From positions 1,900,797-1,964,796 of the forward strand of contig KB235926.1 in the NCBI GenBank assembly GCA_000332255.1: a DNA stretch of 64,000 nucleotides. Direction: 5' to 3'. A model generated the notes under the pieces. That model saw nothing but the letters and a program-made list of their open reading frames with translations. It did not search any database and was not told the origin of the DNA. Source of the DNA: a cyanobacterium PCC 7702. Its GTDB lineage: Bacteria > Cyanobacteriota > Cyanobacteriia > Cyanobacteriales > Nostocaceae. The first letter of the stretch is position 1. Each line of letters starts with the position of its first letter. Of the stretch, positions 55,376-64,000 are shown piece by piece. The translations under genes were made by a program, and so were the position numbers.

Positions 55376-55563
55376 GACGGCTAGAGAGCCAAAATGCAGT
55401 TTACATTGCCTTCAAGGGTATGTGCAAGCAGCCTGTAAATATGATTTTGACCATGATTTTGGCTGTGATGTTTAAATAGATGTTTAAATAATTGTTACTC
55501 TAGTTAGAATCCATCTGTTTTGGAAATTTTCAAGTATTAAATTTTACTTTTTATAAAAAACCA

Positions 55564-55585
55564 GGTTCCAATGCTGGTTGGAACC
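55564..55585 (-). terminator. Rho-independent terminator of the Ssl1498-type gene
   Basis: GGTTCCAA (55564-55571) pairs perfectly with TTGGAACC (55578-55585), loop of six. On the minus strand it is followed by a T-run (plus-strand AAAAAA at 55555-55560). It sits 46 bases past the end of the small gene at 55631. Confidence 0.7.
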
Positions 55586-55630
55586 CGACAGCGAGCTTTC
55601 ATGCTTGGCAGTGAAATAAATCTTTAGTTA

Positions 55631-55810
55631 TTAACTGAGATTGGAAACAGAAAAAGCAACAAAAATTAAACTACCAACTAAAACTGCGGCAGCAATACCG
55701 AGGAAAATATAGTTGCGCTTTTGTTGGGGAGTGGGAGGTTCTGCTTGATAGACCCTGGGCTCGCGGGCAAAGTTATTGAGACGGCCACCTTCTTCTGTCG
55801 TGTAGGGCAT
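55631..55810 (-). CDS. Ssl1498-family light-harvesting-like protein
   Basis: The 59-residue protein reads MPYTTEEGGRLNNFAREPRV, a Pro/Gln linker (PPTPQQKRN), then one membrane span YIFLGIAAAVLVGSLIFVAF and a short tail SVSNLS. The TEEGG-RLNNFA-x-EP start is typical of the Ssl1498 family and of HLIP-like one-helix proteins, although no chlorophyll-binding ExxNxR motif is clear in the span. It is expected in the thylakoid membrane. A terminator follows. Confidence 0.8.
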   Translation of the reverse strand: MPYTTEEGGRLNNFAREPRVYQAEPPTPQQKRNYIFLGIAAAVLVGSLIFVAFSVSNLS

Positions 55811-55942
55811 GAACTAATTCCTTTCTGTCGTTGTTTGTTTTATGTTACATAAATGCAACATACGCTCTTACGCTCACAAATAATTCGTTACGAAAGTTCA
55901 TAGTTAGTAGCTAGCAGGTTTCATTTGCTACTAACTGCGTCC

Positions 55943-57958
55943 TTAATTGGTGATTGTACCCGCGGTAGGTGAAGAAGGACTGGCGTAATCTTTGAGAGGC
56001 ATTCTACCGGCAAGATATGCCAGACGACCGGCAATGGTTGCCATACTCATTGCTCTTGCCATCGCAGGCGGATTTTTTGCCAAGGCAATGGCACTGTTGA
56101 TTAACAAAGCATCGGCGCCCATTTCCATAGCTTGTGCTGCTTCTGAGGGCGTTCCAATGCCAGCATCTACGACTACGGGCACCTTAGCATTTTCAATGAT
56201 GATTTGAATGTTGGCAGCGGTTTTGAGTCCTTGTCCGGAACCAATGGGTGCTGCTAAGGGCATAACAGTGGCACAACCGATTTCTTCCAAACGTTTTGCC
56301 AGTACGGGATCGGCGTTGATATAAGGTAAAACGGCAAAGCCTTCTTTAACTAATTGTTCTGCAGCTTGCAAGGTGCCCACAGGATCGGGAAGTAAATATT
56401 TGGGGTCGGGGATAACTTCTAGCTTGACGAAATTATTATCTTCTTGTCCGAGGAGTTTTGCCATTTCTCGTCCCAAACGAGCAACTCGAATAGCTTCCTC
56501 AGCGGTTTTACATCCTGCAGTGTTGGGTAGCATCCAAATTCTTGTCCAATCCAGCGCTTCGGCTAAACCTTCGTGTCCGGGAGCGTTAGCTTGCACGCGG
56601 CGTACGGCGACGGTGACAATTTGACAGTTGCTTTCCAGGACGCTTTGCTGCATTTGTTCGATACTGCGATATTTGCCGGTTCCTGTCATCAGGCGAGAGG
56701 TAAAAGATTTGCCAGCGATGACCAGTGGAGAGTCTGGAATGGAAAGGGGAACAGGACTGGAAAAAGCGGGTTTGGAAACTTGTCCGTACTGTAATGCTGA
56801 AGAAGTGGTAGAGGGCGCAAGCATGGAGGAGTTGCAGCTAGATGACTGAGCCTGAAAGCGGGAATAGTGGAAGTAAGCAAGAAGGGGGTCTGATTTTTGT
56901 TCCCAAATTAAGTCGGCGATCAGCGCCGCTGTTATGGGTGCAAGAAGAATACCGTTGCGATAGTGACCGGTTGCAAAGGTGAAATTCTGACAGGGACTGG
57001 TTCCCAGTATTGGCAATTCATCGGGGGTAGCGGGACGAAATCCCCACCAGATTTCTTCGAACGGATAATCCTGAATTTGGGGATAGAGGCGAATCGCTTG
57101 TTGTAGTAGGTTTTGAATTCCTGCGGGAGTATTGTAGGGGGTAAAACCGACATCTTCGACGGTAGCACCTATGATTATGCGGCGATCGCGCCTGGGTACC
57201 AGGTAAATATCATTGCCGTATAAAATACGGGTCAAGGGCAATTCGGCCAAAAATTCTGGTACTCGCACGCTCAAAATTTGTCCTTTTTTCGGGCGCACGG
57301 GGAGGGGAAACAATTGGTTTGTCCAAGCACCTGCAGCTAAAACGTAATGTGCGGCACGCCAAACTCCGGCATTAGTTTGTATGCCGGCAATTTGTCCCTG
57401 TTGCTGTTGAAGTCCTGTGACGGTAATTCCTTCTTTCAACTCTACGCCTAGGGATTTGGCTGCGTTTTGTAGGGCTTGGGCGAGGGCGCGATTGTCTACT
57501 TGGGCATCTTCAGGGTACCACCAACCGCCGATGACTTCTTTACCCAATCCTGGCTGGTGTTGATGAATAATTTCTTTGTCTAACCAGTGGGCTGCTGGAA
57601 AGAAGGAGCGGTCTAGCCAGGGATGGGGAGCTGGTGAGGAGTTTTGATTTTTCTGTTTCTCTGTTTCCAACAGCGGTGCTAATATACCGCACGGCCAGTA
57701 GCCTGTATCCAAGCCAGTAATTTGTTCTATTTTTTCCACCCAGCTTGCGTACATAGAGCGCGATCGCCAGCATAGCTGTTGCATGGCGGTGTTCGTAATT
57801 TTTTCTGCATCTGGTGCCAGCATTCCTGCCGCCGCGCGAGTGGCAGCACGATCAAAGTCACGGTACAAGACAGTGACTTTTGCCCCGCGCAGTTTTAGTT
57901 CCATGGCGATGGCTAAGCCTATGACGCCGCCACCAATAATTAAGACATCGTTATTCAT
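55943..57958 (-). CDS. thiO/thiG: Bifunctional glycine oxidase ThiO / thiazole synthase ThiG
   Basis: The 671-residue protein fuses two thiamine-pathway enzymes. Residues 1-~370 are Thi[21 protein letters not shown] (FAD site), GIL-type [40 protein letters not shown]. ThiO oxidises glycine to dehydroglycine. After a Ser/Pro linker, residues ~410-660 are Thi[96 protein letters not shown], which builds the thiazole ring. No TPP riboswitch was seen upstream. Fused ThiO-ThiG is known in cyanobacteria. Confidence 0.95.
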   Translation of the reverse strand: MNNDVLIIGGGVIGLAIAMELKLRGAKVTVLYRDFDRAATRAAAGMLAPDAEKITNTAMQQLCWRSRSMYASWVEKIEQITGLDTGYWPCGILAPLLETEKQKNQNSSPAPHPWLDRSFFPAAHWLDKEIIHQHQPGLGKEVIGGWWYPEDAQVDNRALAQALQNAAKSLGVELKEGITVTGLQQQQGQIAGIQTNAGVWRAAHYVLAAGAWTNQLFPLPVRPKKGQILSVRVPEFLAELPLTRILYGNDIYLVPRRDRRIIIGATVEDVGFTPYNTPAGIQNLLQQAIRLYPQIQDYPFEEIWWGFRPATPDELPILGTSPCQNFTFATGHYRNGILLAPITAALIADLIWEQKSDPLLAYFHYSRFQAQSSSCNSSMLAPSTTSSALQYGQVSKPAFSSPVPLSIPDSPLVIAGKSFTSRLMTGTGKYRSIEQMQQSVLESNCQIVTVAVRRVQANAPGHEGLAEALDWTRIWMLPNTAGCKTAEEAIRVARLGREMAKLLGQEDNNFVKLEVIPDPKYLLPDPVGTLQAAEQLVKEGFAVLPYINADPVLAKRLEEIGCATVMPLAAPIGSGQGLKTAANIQIIIENAKVPVVVDAGIGTPSEAAQAMEMGADALLINSAIALAKNPPAMARAMSMATIAGRLAYLAGRMPLKDYASPSSPTAGTITN

Positions 57959-58178
57959 TAGTCAAGTAGTTAACAGTCAAGAGTTAGTAGGGGCAAAGCA
58001 GACCCGTGGCGGGTAGAAAATGAGATTTTTGCCACCGACAAAAAAGTTAATTAGTCAAGAGTCAATAGTAGTTGTTGTGACTGCATAACAACTATGGACT
58101 TTTGACTAATAACTCCTAACTCCTAACTCATCACTTCTAGCTGATAATTCTCTACTGCTGGTATGACAACAGCAAAGG

Positions 58179-58535
58179 TTACCACAAAGCTGAAATTGGT
58201 TGATTGTTTTGAGTTGTTTCGTTTGATTGAGTGTCGTCAGTGGTAATGGTGGAGTCGGTAGTTGTGTTTTGAGCGGTTTTTGTTTCCCCCATGACCTTTG
58301 TGTCATCAGAGACATTATTTTTTGCTGCTGCGTCCCCGTTGCCATTGACGCGAGTGCTACCCGCTGCCGTACTATTAACATTGATATTAGCAGGTAAAAC
58401 TCGTGATGTTTTATTTCCATTGGCTGGTGCTTGTGCGGTATTTTGTCCACCCATGGGAAAATTAATACCTAGTAAGGTACCCAGCAAAATTGCTAAGCCT
58501 CCAGCCATCAGAGTTAGTGGTGTCCATCTACCCAT
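58179..58535 (-). CDS. Membrane-anchored low-complexity protein
   Basis: This 118-residue protein starts with one hydrophobic segment (LTLMAGGLAILLGTLLGINF). The rest is polar, rich in Asn, Thr, Ser, Gly and Asp, with runs like TTTDSTITTDD and TQSNETTQNN. It is likely a periplasmic, disordered tail on an anchor. I know no family. It lies about 220 bases upstream of thiO/thiG on the same strand but no operon is evident. Confidence 0.5.
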   Translation of the reverse strand: MGRWTPLTLMAGGLAILLGTLLGINFPMGGQNTAQAPANGNKTSRVLPANINVNSTAAGSTRVNGNGDAAAKNNVSDDTKVMGETKTAQNTTTDSTITTDDTQSNETTQNNQPISALW

Positions 58536-58948
58536 GTTGTTTTTCTCCTTAAATTTAACCTTCTGGTATCTAGACTAGTTGAGAACTTTCCTCCTGCACT
58601 CATCATATTTGTAACTGGCAAATTACCTCAAACCTGAGTTAAAAAGACTCAGCACAGGTATATTGTAGGAGAATGAGGAGGTAGGAAGCACTGAACTTTT
58701 GTCGTACCTATTTGCCTGACTTGAGTTGGTTTTTGATTCTAGGTGTATAGAACAACTGCCGATCCCTGATAGTTAATTACCTTAGCACCGCTATTGTAGA
58801 GGTCAATACTATTTTGCAGCAAAATTTTCTTTTTACAGACTGAGTGCAAGTACTAAATTTTATTTTCTGAAGTTGGTATTGACGGCCATTTGCATTACCA
58901 TACTGCGTTTACACATTGCTGGAAAGTTGTCTTTCAAGTCAGAGTTTT
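58536..58948. other. Divergent promoter region
   Basis: These 413 bases lie between a leftward and a rightward gene. TGAGT/ACTCA arms at 58636-58652 form a short hairpin with an A-rich loop. There is no supported frame. Confidence 0.4.
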
Positions 58949-60577
58949 ATGACCGTAAATTCTTTGCCTCGACTTTGGATCTACGATACTACTTTACGAG
59001 ATGGTACTCAGCGTGAGGGCTTGTCAGTATCTATAGAAGATAAGTTACGTATTGCCAGAAGACTGGATCGATTGGGTATTCCTTTTATAGAAGGTGGTTG
59101 GCCTGGGGCCAATCCTAAAGATGTGCAATTTTTTTGGCAGTTGCAACAGCAGCCACTAACACAAGCTGAGGTTGTGGCTTTTTGCTCGACTCGCCGTCCC
59201 CATCGTCTTGCAGCTACAGAACCGATGTTACAAGCAATTCTTGCTGCTGGCACTCGCTGGGTAACAATTTTTGGTAAGTCTTGGGACTTGCACGTCACAG
59301 AGGGTCTCCAGACAACACTAGCAGAAAATTTGGCGATGATCCGAGATACGATCGAGTACTTGCGCGCTCAGGGACGCCGTGTCATCTACGATGCAGAACA
59401 TTGGTTTGATGGTTACAAGCACAATCCCACATATGCTCTTGAAACTCTGGAGACAGCGATCGCTGCCGGCGCGGAGTGGATTGTTTTATGCGATACTAAT
59501 GGCGGTAGCTTACCCCAGGAAATTGCCCACATAGTGACAGAGGTATCCAAAGCTACGTCTTCTCAGCAGATCCAGCTCGGCATTCACACGCATAACGATT
59601 GCGATATGGCAGTTGCCAACGCGATCGCTGCAGTCGCAGCAGGAGCAACCATGGTTCAAGGAACCATAAACGGTTACGGTGAACGTTGCGGTAATGCAAA
59701 TCTTTGTTCCTTGATTCCCAACTTACAGTTAAAACTTGGTTACAAATGTATAGACGACAACCAGCTACAGCAACTTACCGAAACCAGTCGCTTTGTCAGT
59801 GAAGTTGTTAATCTTGCCCCCAACGAACATGCACCATTTGTTGGCAGATCGGCGTTTGCTCACAAAGGCGGCGTCCACGTCTCAGCTGTTGAGCGTAATC
59901 CCTCAACTTACGAACACATCCAGCCAGAACGAGTGGGAAATCGCCGTCGCATAGTTATTTCCGAACAGTCCGGAGTTAGTAATGTTTTGGCAAAAGCTCG
60001 TTGTTTTGGTATTAATTTAGATAAGCACAATCCCACAACCCAGGAAATTCTCAAACGCCTTAAAGAACTTGAGACTGAAGGATACCAATTTGAAGCCGCA
60101 GAGGCTAGTTTTGAGCTGCTGATGCACCAAGTTTTGGGAAGGCGCCAGCAATTTTTCCAAGTCAAGGGTTTTCAAGTCCACTGCAATTTTTTAGTACAAG
60201 GGGAAGAAACAGCCAGCTCTTTGGCCACTGTCAAAGTAACAGTCAATGGTCAAGATATTTTAGAAGCAGCAGAAGGAAACGGCCCTGTTGCAGCTTTGGA
60301 TGCAGCTTTGCGCAAAGCTTTGGAAAATTTTTATCCGCAAATTGCTACTTTTGAACTTACAGATTACAAAGTGCGCATTCTCAATGGCGATCGGGGTACT
60401 TCAGCAAAGACGCGGGTAATGGTAGAGTCTGGTAACGGACAGCAACGCTGGACAACAGTGGGGGTTTCTACCAATATTTTGGTAGCTTCCTACCAAGCAG
60501 TGGTGGAAGGATTAGAGTATGGTTTGTGGCTGCATTTCCAAGCCAAAGCAACGGTCAAAGCTTCTGGTGGAAGCTGA
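58949..60577 (+). CDS. cimA: (R)-citramalate synthase
   Basis: CimA condenses acetyl-CoA with pyruvate to citramalate, the entry to isoleucine synthesis via the citramalate route. The 542-residue protein shows LWIYDTTLRDGTQREGLSVS (HMGL-like signature 1), FIEGGWPGANPKD, GIHTHNDCDMAVANAIAAV (metal-binding HxHND, signature 2), GYGERCGNANLCSLIPNL (CimA/LeuA) and, after a linker, the regulatory LeuA_dimer domain (DYKVRILNGDRGTSAKTRV). I chose the ATG at 58949; 58916 adds 11 residues before it. The GWPGANPKD phrase distinguishes CimA from LeuA. Confidence 0.95.
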   Translation: MTVNSLPRLWIYDTTLRDGTQREGLSVSIEDKLRIARRLDRLGIPFIEGGWPGANPKDVQFFWQLQQQPLTQAEVVAFCSTRRPHRLAATEPMLQAILAAGTRWVTIFGKSWDLHVTEGLQTTLAENLAMIRDTIEYLRAQGRRVIYDAEHWFDGYKHNPTYALETLETAIAAGAEWIVLCDTNGGSLPQEIAHIVTEVSKATSSQQIQLGIHTHNDCDMAVANAIAAVAAGATMVQGTINGYGERCGNANLCSLIPNLQLKLGYKCIDDNQLQQLTETSRFVSEVVNLAPNEHAPFVGRSAFAHKGGVHVSAVERNPSTYEHIQPERVGNRRRIVISEQSGVSNVLAKARCFGINLDKHNPTTQEILKRLKELETEGYQFEAAEASFELLMHQVLGRRQQFFQVKGFQVHCNFLVQGEETASSLATVKVTVNGQDILEAAEGNGPVAALDAALRKALENFYPQIATFELTDYKVRILNGDRGTSAKTRVMVESGNGQQRWTTVGVSTNILVASYQAVVEGLEYGLWLHFQAKATVKASGGS

Positions 60578-60650
60578 AAATTGCCAATCCCAGACATAAA
60601 TATTTCTTCTCACTCCCACACTAAAAAAGGATGATTGGCAAATTCTTGGC

Positions 60651-60893
60651 TCAAGCAGTTTCTGGCATACTTTTCCAAGCTTGGGCAACTACTTGGCTTA
60701 GCCAACGCCGTTGCTGTCGGTCCAAAAGGCTATCTTCAGCTAAAACCTCGGCTGTTAGTTCGTCGAGTGATTGTCCTTGAGCACGGACGATTTTGACCAC
60801 ACCGGCGATCGCTGCTGCCACTAATTCTTCATCTATTGGCTTTTGCCGCAGAGCAATAATTTCTTGAGTGTTGTCTGGGATGGGATAATTCAT
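60651..60893 (-). CDS. Small conserved cyanobacterial protein
   Basis: The 80-residue helical protein reads YPIPDNTQEIIALRQ, VAAAIAGVVKIVRAQGQSLDEL, LDRQQRRWLSQVVAQAWKSM. There is no signal peptide or membrane span. It resembles many small cyanobacterial proteins with a QRRWL helix, but I cannot name a family. It converges with cimA. Confidence 0.6.
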   Translation of the reverse strand: MNYPIPDNTQEIIALRQKPIDEELVAAAIAGVVKIVRAQGQSLDELTAEVLAEDSLLDRQQRRWLSQVVAQAWKSMPETA

Positions 60894-61053
60894 GGCGTGA
60901 GTTTACACAAAAACAAAATGAACAATTATTTTTGACAAAATTTTAAAAATTCTTCACTGAATTTTCATTCAATAATTAGGGCGGATTTTACCGTAACTTA
61001 GCTTGATTTGGAATCTGTCTAAATGAATATCTTTGCCGGAGAATAGAGAAAAC

Positions 61054-63234
61054 ATGAAAGAAATACTTTACATAGAAATTCCCGTCCCAGATACATCGAC
61101 GGTACGTCAATGGCTGCAAACCGAATTTGAACCGGGAATCGGGGAAAAAGTGCTGACACCAGATGGCTTTCGCCTCAGAAGCGCGAAAAATCAAGAAAGT
61201 TACAAAATTAACTCCCAAAACTTACCCATTGAACTTTCTATTTTTGTTTGGTCAGTGCAACGAACCACCTATCTGAAAGTTTTTCGTTGGTCAACTCAAC
61301 CCTTTCCCCAAGAACAGCAAATCATCAAACGCCTGATTGCGGACATCAGAAATCGCTTTCCCAATCATTACCCCCAGCCACCAACAATTGATTTATCAAA
61401 ACAATCAATTTTTGAAGCGTTAGCTCCTTACTATCCATTAACTGTGAAGTATTTTCAAAAAATGCCAAATGGAGAATACGACCTCAAGCGAGTGTACTGG
61501 TGGGAGCAACGCTGGCGTCAAGGAGTGCAAAATCCCCAAAAACCGGCTCAAGTGGTATTTTCCCACTATCAAAACTGGAGTGATGCCATCCGACACGCTT
61601 CCCAAGCCGAAAAATGCCATCCGCCACGCTACGCGAACGGCAAACAAAAAACACAAACTTTTGATACTCAATCTTTAGCATCCAATCCTCAGTACGATCT
61701 GATTTACATCGGTGGCGCCCTCGGTGTGATTCATGCAGCGGTGATGGCAAAACTTGGTTATAAAGTGCTGCTGGTGGAACGATTACCCTTTGGACGCATG
61801 AACCGAGAGTGGAATATTTCCCGGGATGAGATCCAAAGCTTGATCGATATTAATTTGCTGACTGCAGCAGAAGTCGAAGCCATAATTGCACGAGAGTACA
61901 AAGACGGATTCAATAAGTTTTTTGATGCTTATATTCCTAAAAAACTGAGAGCGCCTGTTTTGCACACTCCCACAGTACTTAATTTAAGCTTGGACTCCGA
62001 AAAGTTACTGCAATTATGCGGACAAAAATTACAAGCAGCAGGTGGTGAAATTTGGGAAGAAACGGAGTTTATTAGAGCAGATATTTATACATCAGAAGTG
62101 ATGGTGACACTTAAGGATTTGAAAAATAAAGTTCAAAAGCAAGTGAGCGGTCGAGTACTGGTAGATGCGATGGGAACTGCCTCGCCGATCGCCTGGCAAT
62201 TAAATGGAGGACGTGCTTTTGACAGTGTTTGTCCGACGGTGGGAGCGGTAATTGAACGTGGATTTGAGCCGGGGGTGTGGGATCCAGAGTATGGAGATGT
62301 TTTGCACAGTCACGGCGATATTTCCCGGGGCAGACAATTAATTTGGGAATTGTTTCCCGGAGCCAAGGAAGAAATAACAATATATTTATTTCACTACCAC
62401 CAAGTCAATAGCAAAAATCCCGGCTCCTTGCTGGAAATGTACGAAGATTTTTTTGCCATTTTGCCTGAATATCGGCGCTGCGACGTAGACAAACTGGTGT
62501 GGAAAAAGGCAACATTTGGCTATATACCGGGGCATTTTAGTGTTGGTAGCAGCGATCGCACAGTAGCATTCGACCGAATAATTTCTATTGGCGATGCAGC
62601 ATCACTGCAATCTCCTTTAGTATTTACAGGATTTGGCTCTTTGGTTCGCAATCTCGAACGCCTGACTACTCTTTTGGATGTAGCTCTCAAGCACAACCTG
62701 CTTTCTTCCCAATATCTAAATAAAATTCGTGCCTTCCAAAATAATATTGCCGTGACGTGGATGTTTTCCAAGGGCATGATGGTTCCCACTGGAAAATTTC
62801 TACCACCCGAACGCATCAATGCTATGCTCAATAACTTTTTTGGGCTTTTGGCAGATGAACCGAAGCAAGTGGCAGATGATTTTATTAAAGACAGATTTGA
62901 CTGGTTTACTTTTAATCGCTTAGCGCTAAAGGCCGCTTGGAAAAACCCAGCTTTGCTGCTGTGGATCTGGGAGTTAGCCGGAGCTAAGGATTTGCTCAGA
63001 TGGTTGAGTAATTATTTTGACTTTACTCGTCACACTTTTATCAGTATTTTGCTGCGCGGATGGTTGCCAAATGTCCTGCGCCGGCTTCGTCCCTGGCTAG
63101 AAAGCCGTTATCCAACTTTGTGGTTGCAACTTTTAGCCATCAATTACAGCTTGTCCGTAGATAAAAGACGTTTTCCGAATCCAGCTGTAGAAGTTACCAA
63201 AGAACAACAACTTCAAAAATCAATTGTCAATTAA
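61054..63234 (+). CDS. CruA/CruP-type lycopene cyclase-like FAD protein
   Basis: The protein has 726 residues. Residues ~1-215 are an extension not found in short CruP proteins. The flavoprotein part starts DLIYIGGALGVIHAAVMAKLG (FAD-binding GGxLG), then ERLPFGRMNREWNISRDEIQSL, the CruA/CruP signature GRxxxEWNISR, RVLVDAMGTASPIAW, AFDSVCPTVGAVIERGF, and SIGDAASLQSPLVFTGFGSL near residue 500. CruA makes gamma- or beta-carotene from lycopene; CruP limits it in oxygenic phototrophs. I favour CruA by length but cannot separate the two with certainty. A ~12-residue repeat-derived insert sits at ~190-205. Confidence 0.65.
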   Translation: MKEILYIEIPVPDTSTVRQWLQTEFEPGIGEKVLTPDGFRLRSAKNQESYKINSQNLPIELSIFVWSVQRTTYLKVFRWSTQPFPQEQQIIKRLIADIRNRFPNHYPQPPTIDLSKQSIFEALAPYYPLTVKYFQKMPNGEYDLKRVYWWEQRWRQGVQNPQKPAQVVFSHYQNWSDAIRHASQAEKCHPPRYANGKQKTQTFDTQSLASNPQYDLIYIGGALGVIHAAVMAKLGYKVLLVERLPFGRMNREWNISRDEIQSLIDINLLTAAEVEAIIAREYKDGFNKFFDAYIPKKLRAPVLHTPTVLNLSLDSEKLLQLCGQKLQAAGGEIWEETEFIRADIYTSEVMVTLKDLKNKVQKQVSGRVLVDAMGTASPIAWQLNGGRAFDSVCPTVGAVIERGFEPGVWDPEYGDVLHSHGDISRGRQLIWELFPGAKEEITIYLFHYHQVNSKNPGSLLEMYEDFFAILPEYRRCDVDKLVWKKATFGYIPGHFSVGSSDRTVAFDRIISIGDAASLQSPLVFTGFGSLVRNLERLTTLLDVALKHNLLSSQYLNKIRAFQNNIAVTWMFSKGMMVPTGKFLPPERINAMLNNFFGLLADEPKQVADDFIKDRFDWFTFNRLALKAAWKNPALLLWIWELAGAKDLLRWLSNYFDFTRHTFISILLRGWLPNVLRRLRPWLESRYPTLWLQLLAINYSLSVDKRRFPNPAVEVTKEQQLQKSIVN
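61581..61652 (+). repeat. Short repeat remnants inside the CruA-like gene
   Basis: TGATGCCATCCGACACGCTT (61581-61600) and AATGCCATCCGCCACGCTAC followed by GCGAACGGC (61613-61641) are two related copies. The second matches ATGCCATCTGGCATGCTACG at 63865-63884, continuing GCGA. The reading frame is kept, adding residues such as KCHPPRYANGKQ. Confidence 0.45.
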
Positions 63235-63296
63235 CAACCTTTGGCATTCATATTAAGGGCTAAAATAACAAACCCCAAACAACGCCAACTCTGCTG

Positions 63297-64000
63297 CTAG
63301 TTGGCTGGGATTTTGTTATTATTGTTAACACAGAAATTAGGTAATTCCACGGATGACCTGGACTTTCGTTCTTTTGGCTGACGCTGGGGATAAAGCAGCG
63401 GTGAAGGTGAATTAGAACAGTTAGGTTGTTGGGATAAAAATGTTTCTTGCATGGCGGGGAGTGGGTCTGTATGAGGATTTTGTTCAGCTTGAGAATTTGC
63501 TTGCAAAGAAGACAAGCTAGTAGTGGTTTGTGACTGTTCAGTTCCTTCTACTACCTCCTCCTGGCAAGCTTCATTTCCATTTTGGAAATTTTTTTCTGTC
63601 TGAAATTGTGATGGCTGGGAAATATAAAAAGCTTGAAACAGATGATTTAATTTTTCTTCTAGGCTCAATGACTCTGTAGACGCGCTCTTCGCGGCTTCTC
63701 GTAGAGAAGGTGAAGTTGTTGTTGACTGACAACAAGAGTCATCATCAGTATCACAGTTGCTAGTTGCTGGTTCGTCAGTTGAGGTTGGGTTTTTGGAAAC
63801 GGGAATCTCTGATGAAAGTGGTGACTTGAGCAAAGTAAAGTTTTCTGACTGTAGACGCGCTCTAATGCCATCTGGCATGCTACGCGACCGCGGCTTCTCG
63901 TAGAGATGGAAAGGTGTCTGTACTTTATTTGCGTCTGCTTCTGCTGACCAAGGTCGAATTGGTAGCGGATTGGAGAAAAGGGAACTAGCTTGCTGGGAGT
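63297..64000 (-). CDS. Low-complexity Ser/Thr/Gln-rich protein, 5' end outside the window
   Basis: The frame is open from the TTA stop region at 63297 to the window edge on the minus strand: about 234 residues, continuing upstream. The N-terminal part seen reads SSLFSNPLPIRPWSAEAD, then two repeat-derived stretches (EKPRSRSMPDGIRARLQ and LREAAKSASTE), and a long tail rich in Ser, Thr, Gln, Asn, Pro and Glu, with a few hydrophobic islands (LNHLFQAFYISQPSQF). It is probably disordered. An ATG at 63878 exists inside the repeat but is not preferred because the frame stays open beyond it. Confidence 0.5.
   Translation of the reverse strand, partial: SQQASSLFSNPLPIRPWSAEADANKVQTPFHLYEKPRSRSMPDGIRARLQSENFTLLKSPLSSEIPVSKNPTSTDEPATSNCDTDDDSCCQSTTTSPSLREAAKSASTESLSLEEKLNHLFQAFYISQPSQFQTEKNFQNGNEACQEEVVEGTEQSQTTTSLSSLQANSQAEQNPHTDPLPAMQETFLSQQPNCSNSPSPLLYPQRQPKERKSRSSVELPNFCVNNNNKIPAN
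63675..63708 (-). repeat. Short palindromic repeat, copy 2
   Basis: On the plus strand it reads TGTAGACGCGCTCTTCGCGG and then CTTCTCGTAGAGAA. The reverse complement ends in GCGCGTCTACA and starts TTCTCTACGAGAAGCCGCG, matching copy 1 in the NRPS. Here it lies in frame inside the low-complexity protein. Confidence 0.6.
63850..63908 (-). repeat. Short palindromic repeat, copy 3, with a second repeat nested inside
   Basis: It starts TGTAGACGCGCTCTA and ends CGCGGCTTCTCGTAGAG, the same ends as copy 2. Between them lies ATGCCATCTGGCATGCTACG followed by GCGACC, which matches the repeat in the CruA-like gene. So one element appears inserted in another, and the reading frame survives. Confidence 0.6.

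Noticed and set aside
57959-58178. Possible TPP riboswitch upstream of thiO/thiG
   Set aside because: The conserved CUGAGA and ACCUGAUC-like blocks are not present on the minus strand.

Overview
The window comes from a filamentous, heterocyst-forming cyanobacterium (order Nostocales in the broad sense). The HIP1 octamer GCGATCGC is scattered throughout, and the window carries cyanobacterium-specific families: PAM68, the Ssl1498-type light-harvesting-like protein, a ThiO-ThiG fusion, a CruA/CruP-type FAD protein, a TIGR04376 protein and the heterocyst-frequency protein PatD. Genus cannot be fixed from sequence alone. No rRNA, CRISPR array or transposase gene was seen.

Layout. 0-11.5 kb holds housekeeping genes: the end of a receiver-domain protein, a VOC protein, an MltA-like lipoprotein, an acyltransferase, a TPR protein, a decayed URC4/DUF1688 fragment, tyrA, a DUF1517-like protein, a lipoprotein, aroF, pam68-rpsO and a LURP-one protein. 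11.8-17.3 kb is one giant Ser/Thr kinase-ATPase-GAF-histidine kinase gene, split by two compensating one-base indels in A7 runs. 17.8-33.6 kb is an NRPS-PKS assembly line: A-PCP-C-A-PCP, then C-A-PCP, then KS-AT-cMT-KR-ACP-TE. Signature residues predict an aromatic residue, Ser, then Phe, then one C-methylated malonate unit. Two adenylation domains carry an inserted PilZ-like domain. The second NRPS has an in-frame stop and the PKS has two frameshifts.

34.9-38.6 kb is the most unusual locus: a small beta-grasp (ubiquitin-like) protein, a run of decayed tRNA-like elements, a Ro60-like TROVE-vWA protein, an unrecognised protein (one frameshift) and a minimal E1-like ThiF enzyme. It reads as an RNA-binding ring system tied to a ubiquitin-like conjugation or activation system and to tRNA-like RNA.

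38.7-64 kb returns to core functions: an SRPBCC protein, patD, a relA/spoT bifunctional enzyme, a shortened ABC permease, a gnd-zwf pair, a TIGR04376 protein, a GT4 glycosyltransferase, DUF1499, glutathionyl-hydroquinone reductase, a MidA-type methyltransferase, a beta-hydroxyacid dehydrogenase-like protein, a TPR protein, Ssl1498, thiO/thiG, cimA, a CruA/CruP-like flavoprotein and a low-complexity protein running off the right edge. Short palindromic repeats sit in frame inside several coding regions.

Caution: five single-base indels and two nonsense codons lie between 4.5 and 37.4 kb, mostly in large accessory genes, and three of the indels are in A runs of 5-7 bases. They may be real decay or assembly error; reads are needed to tell.
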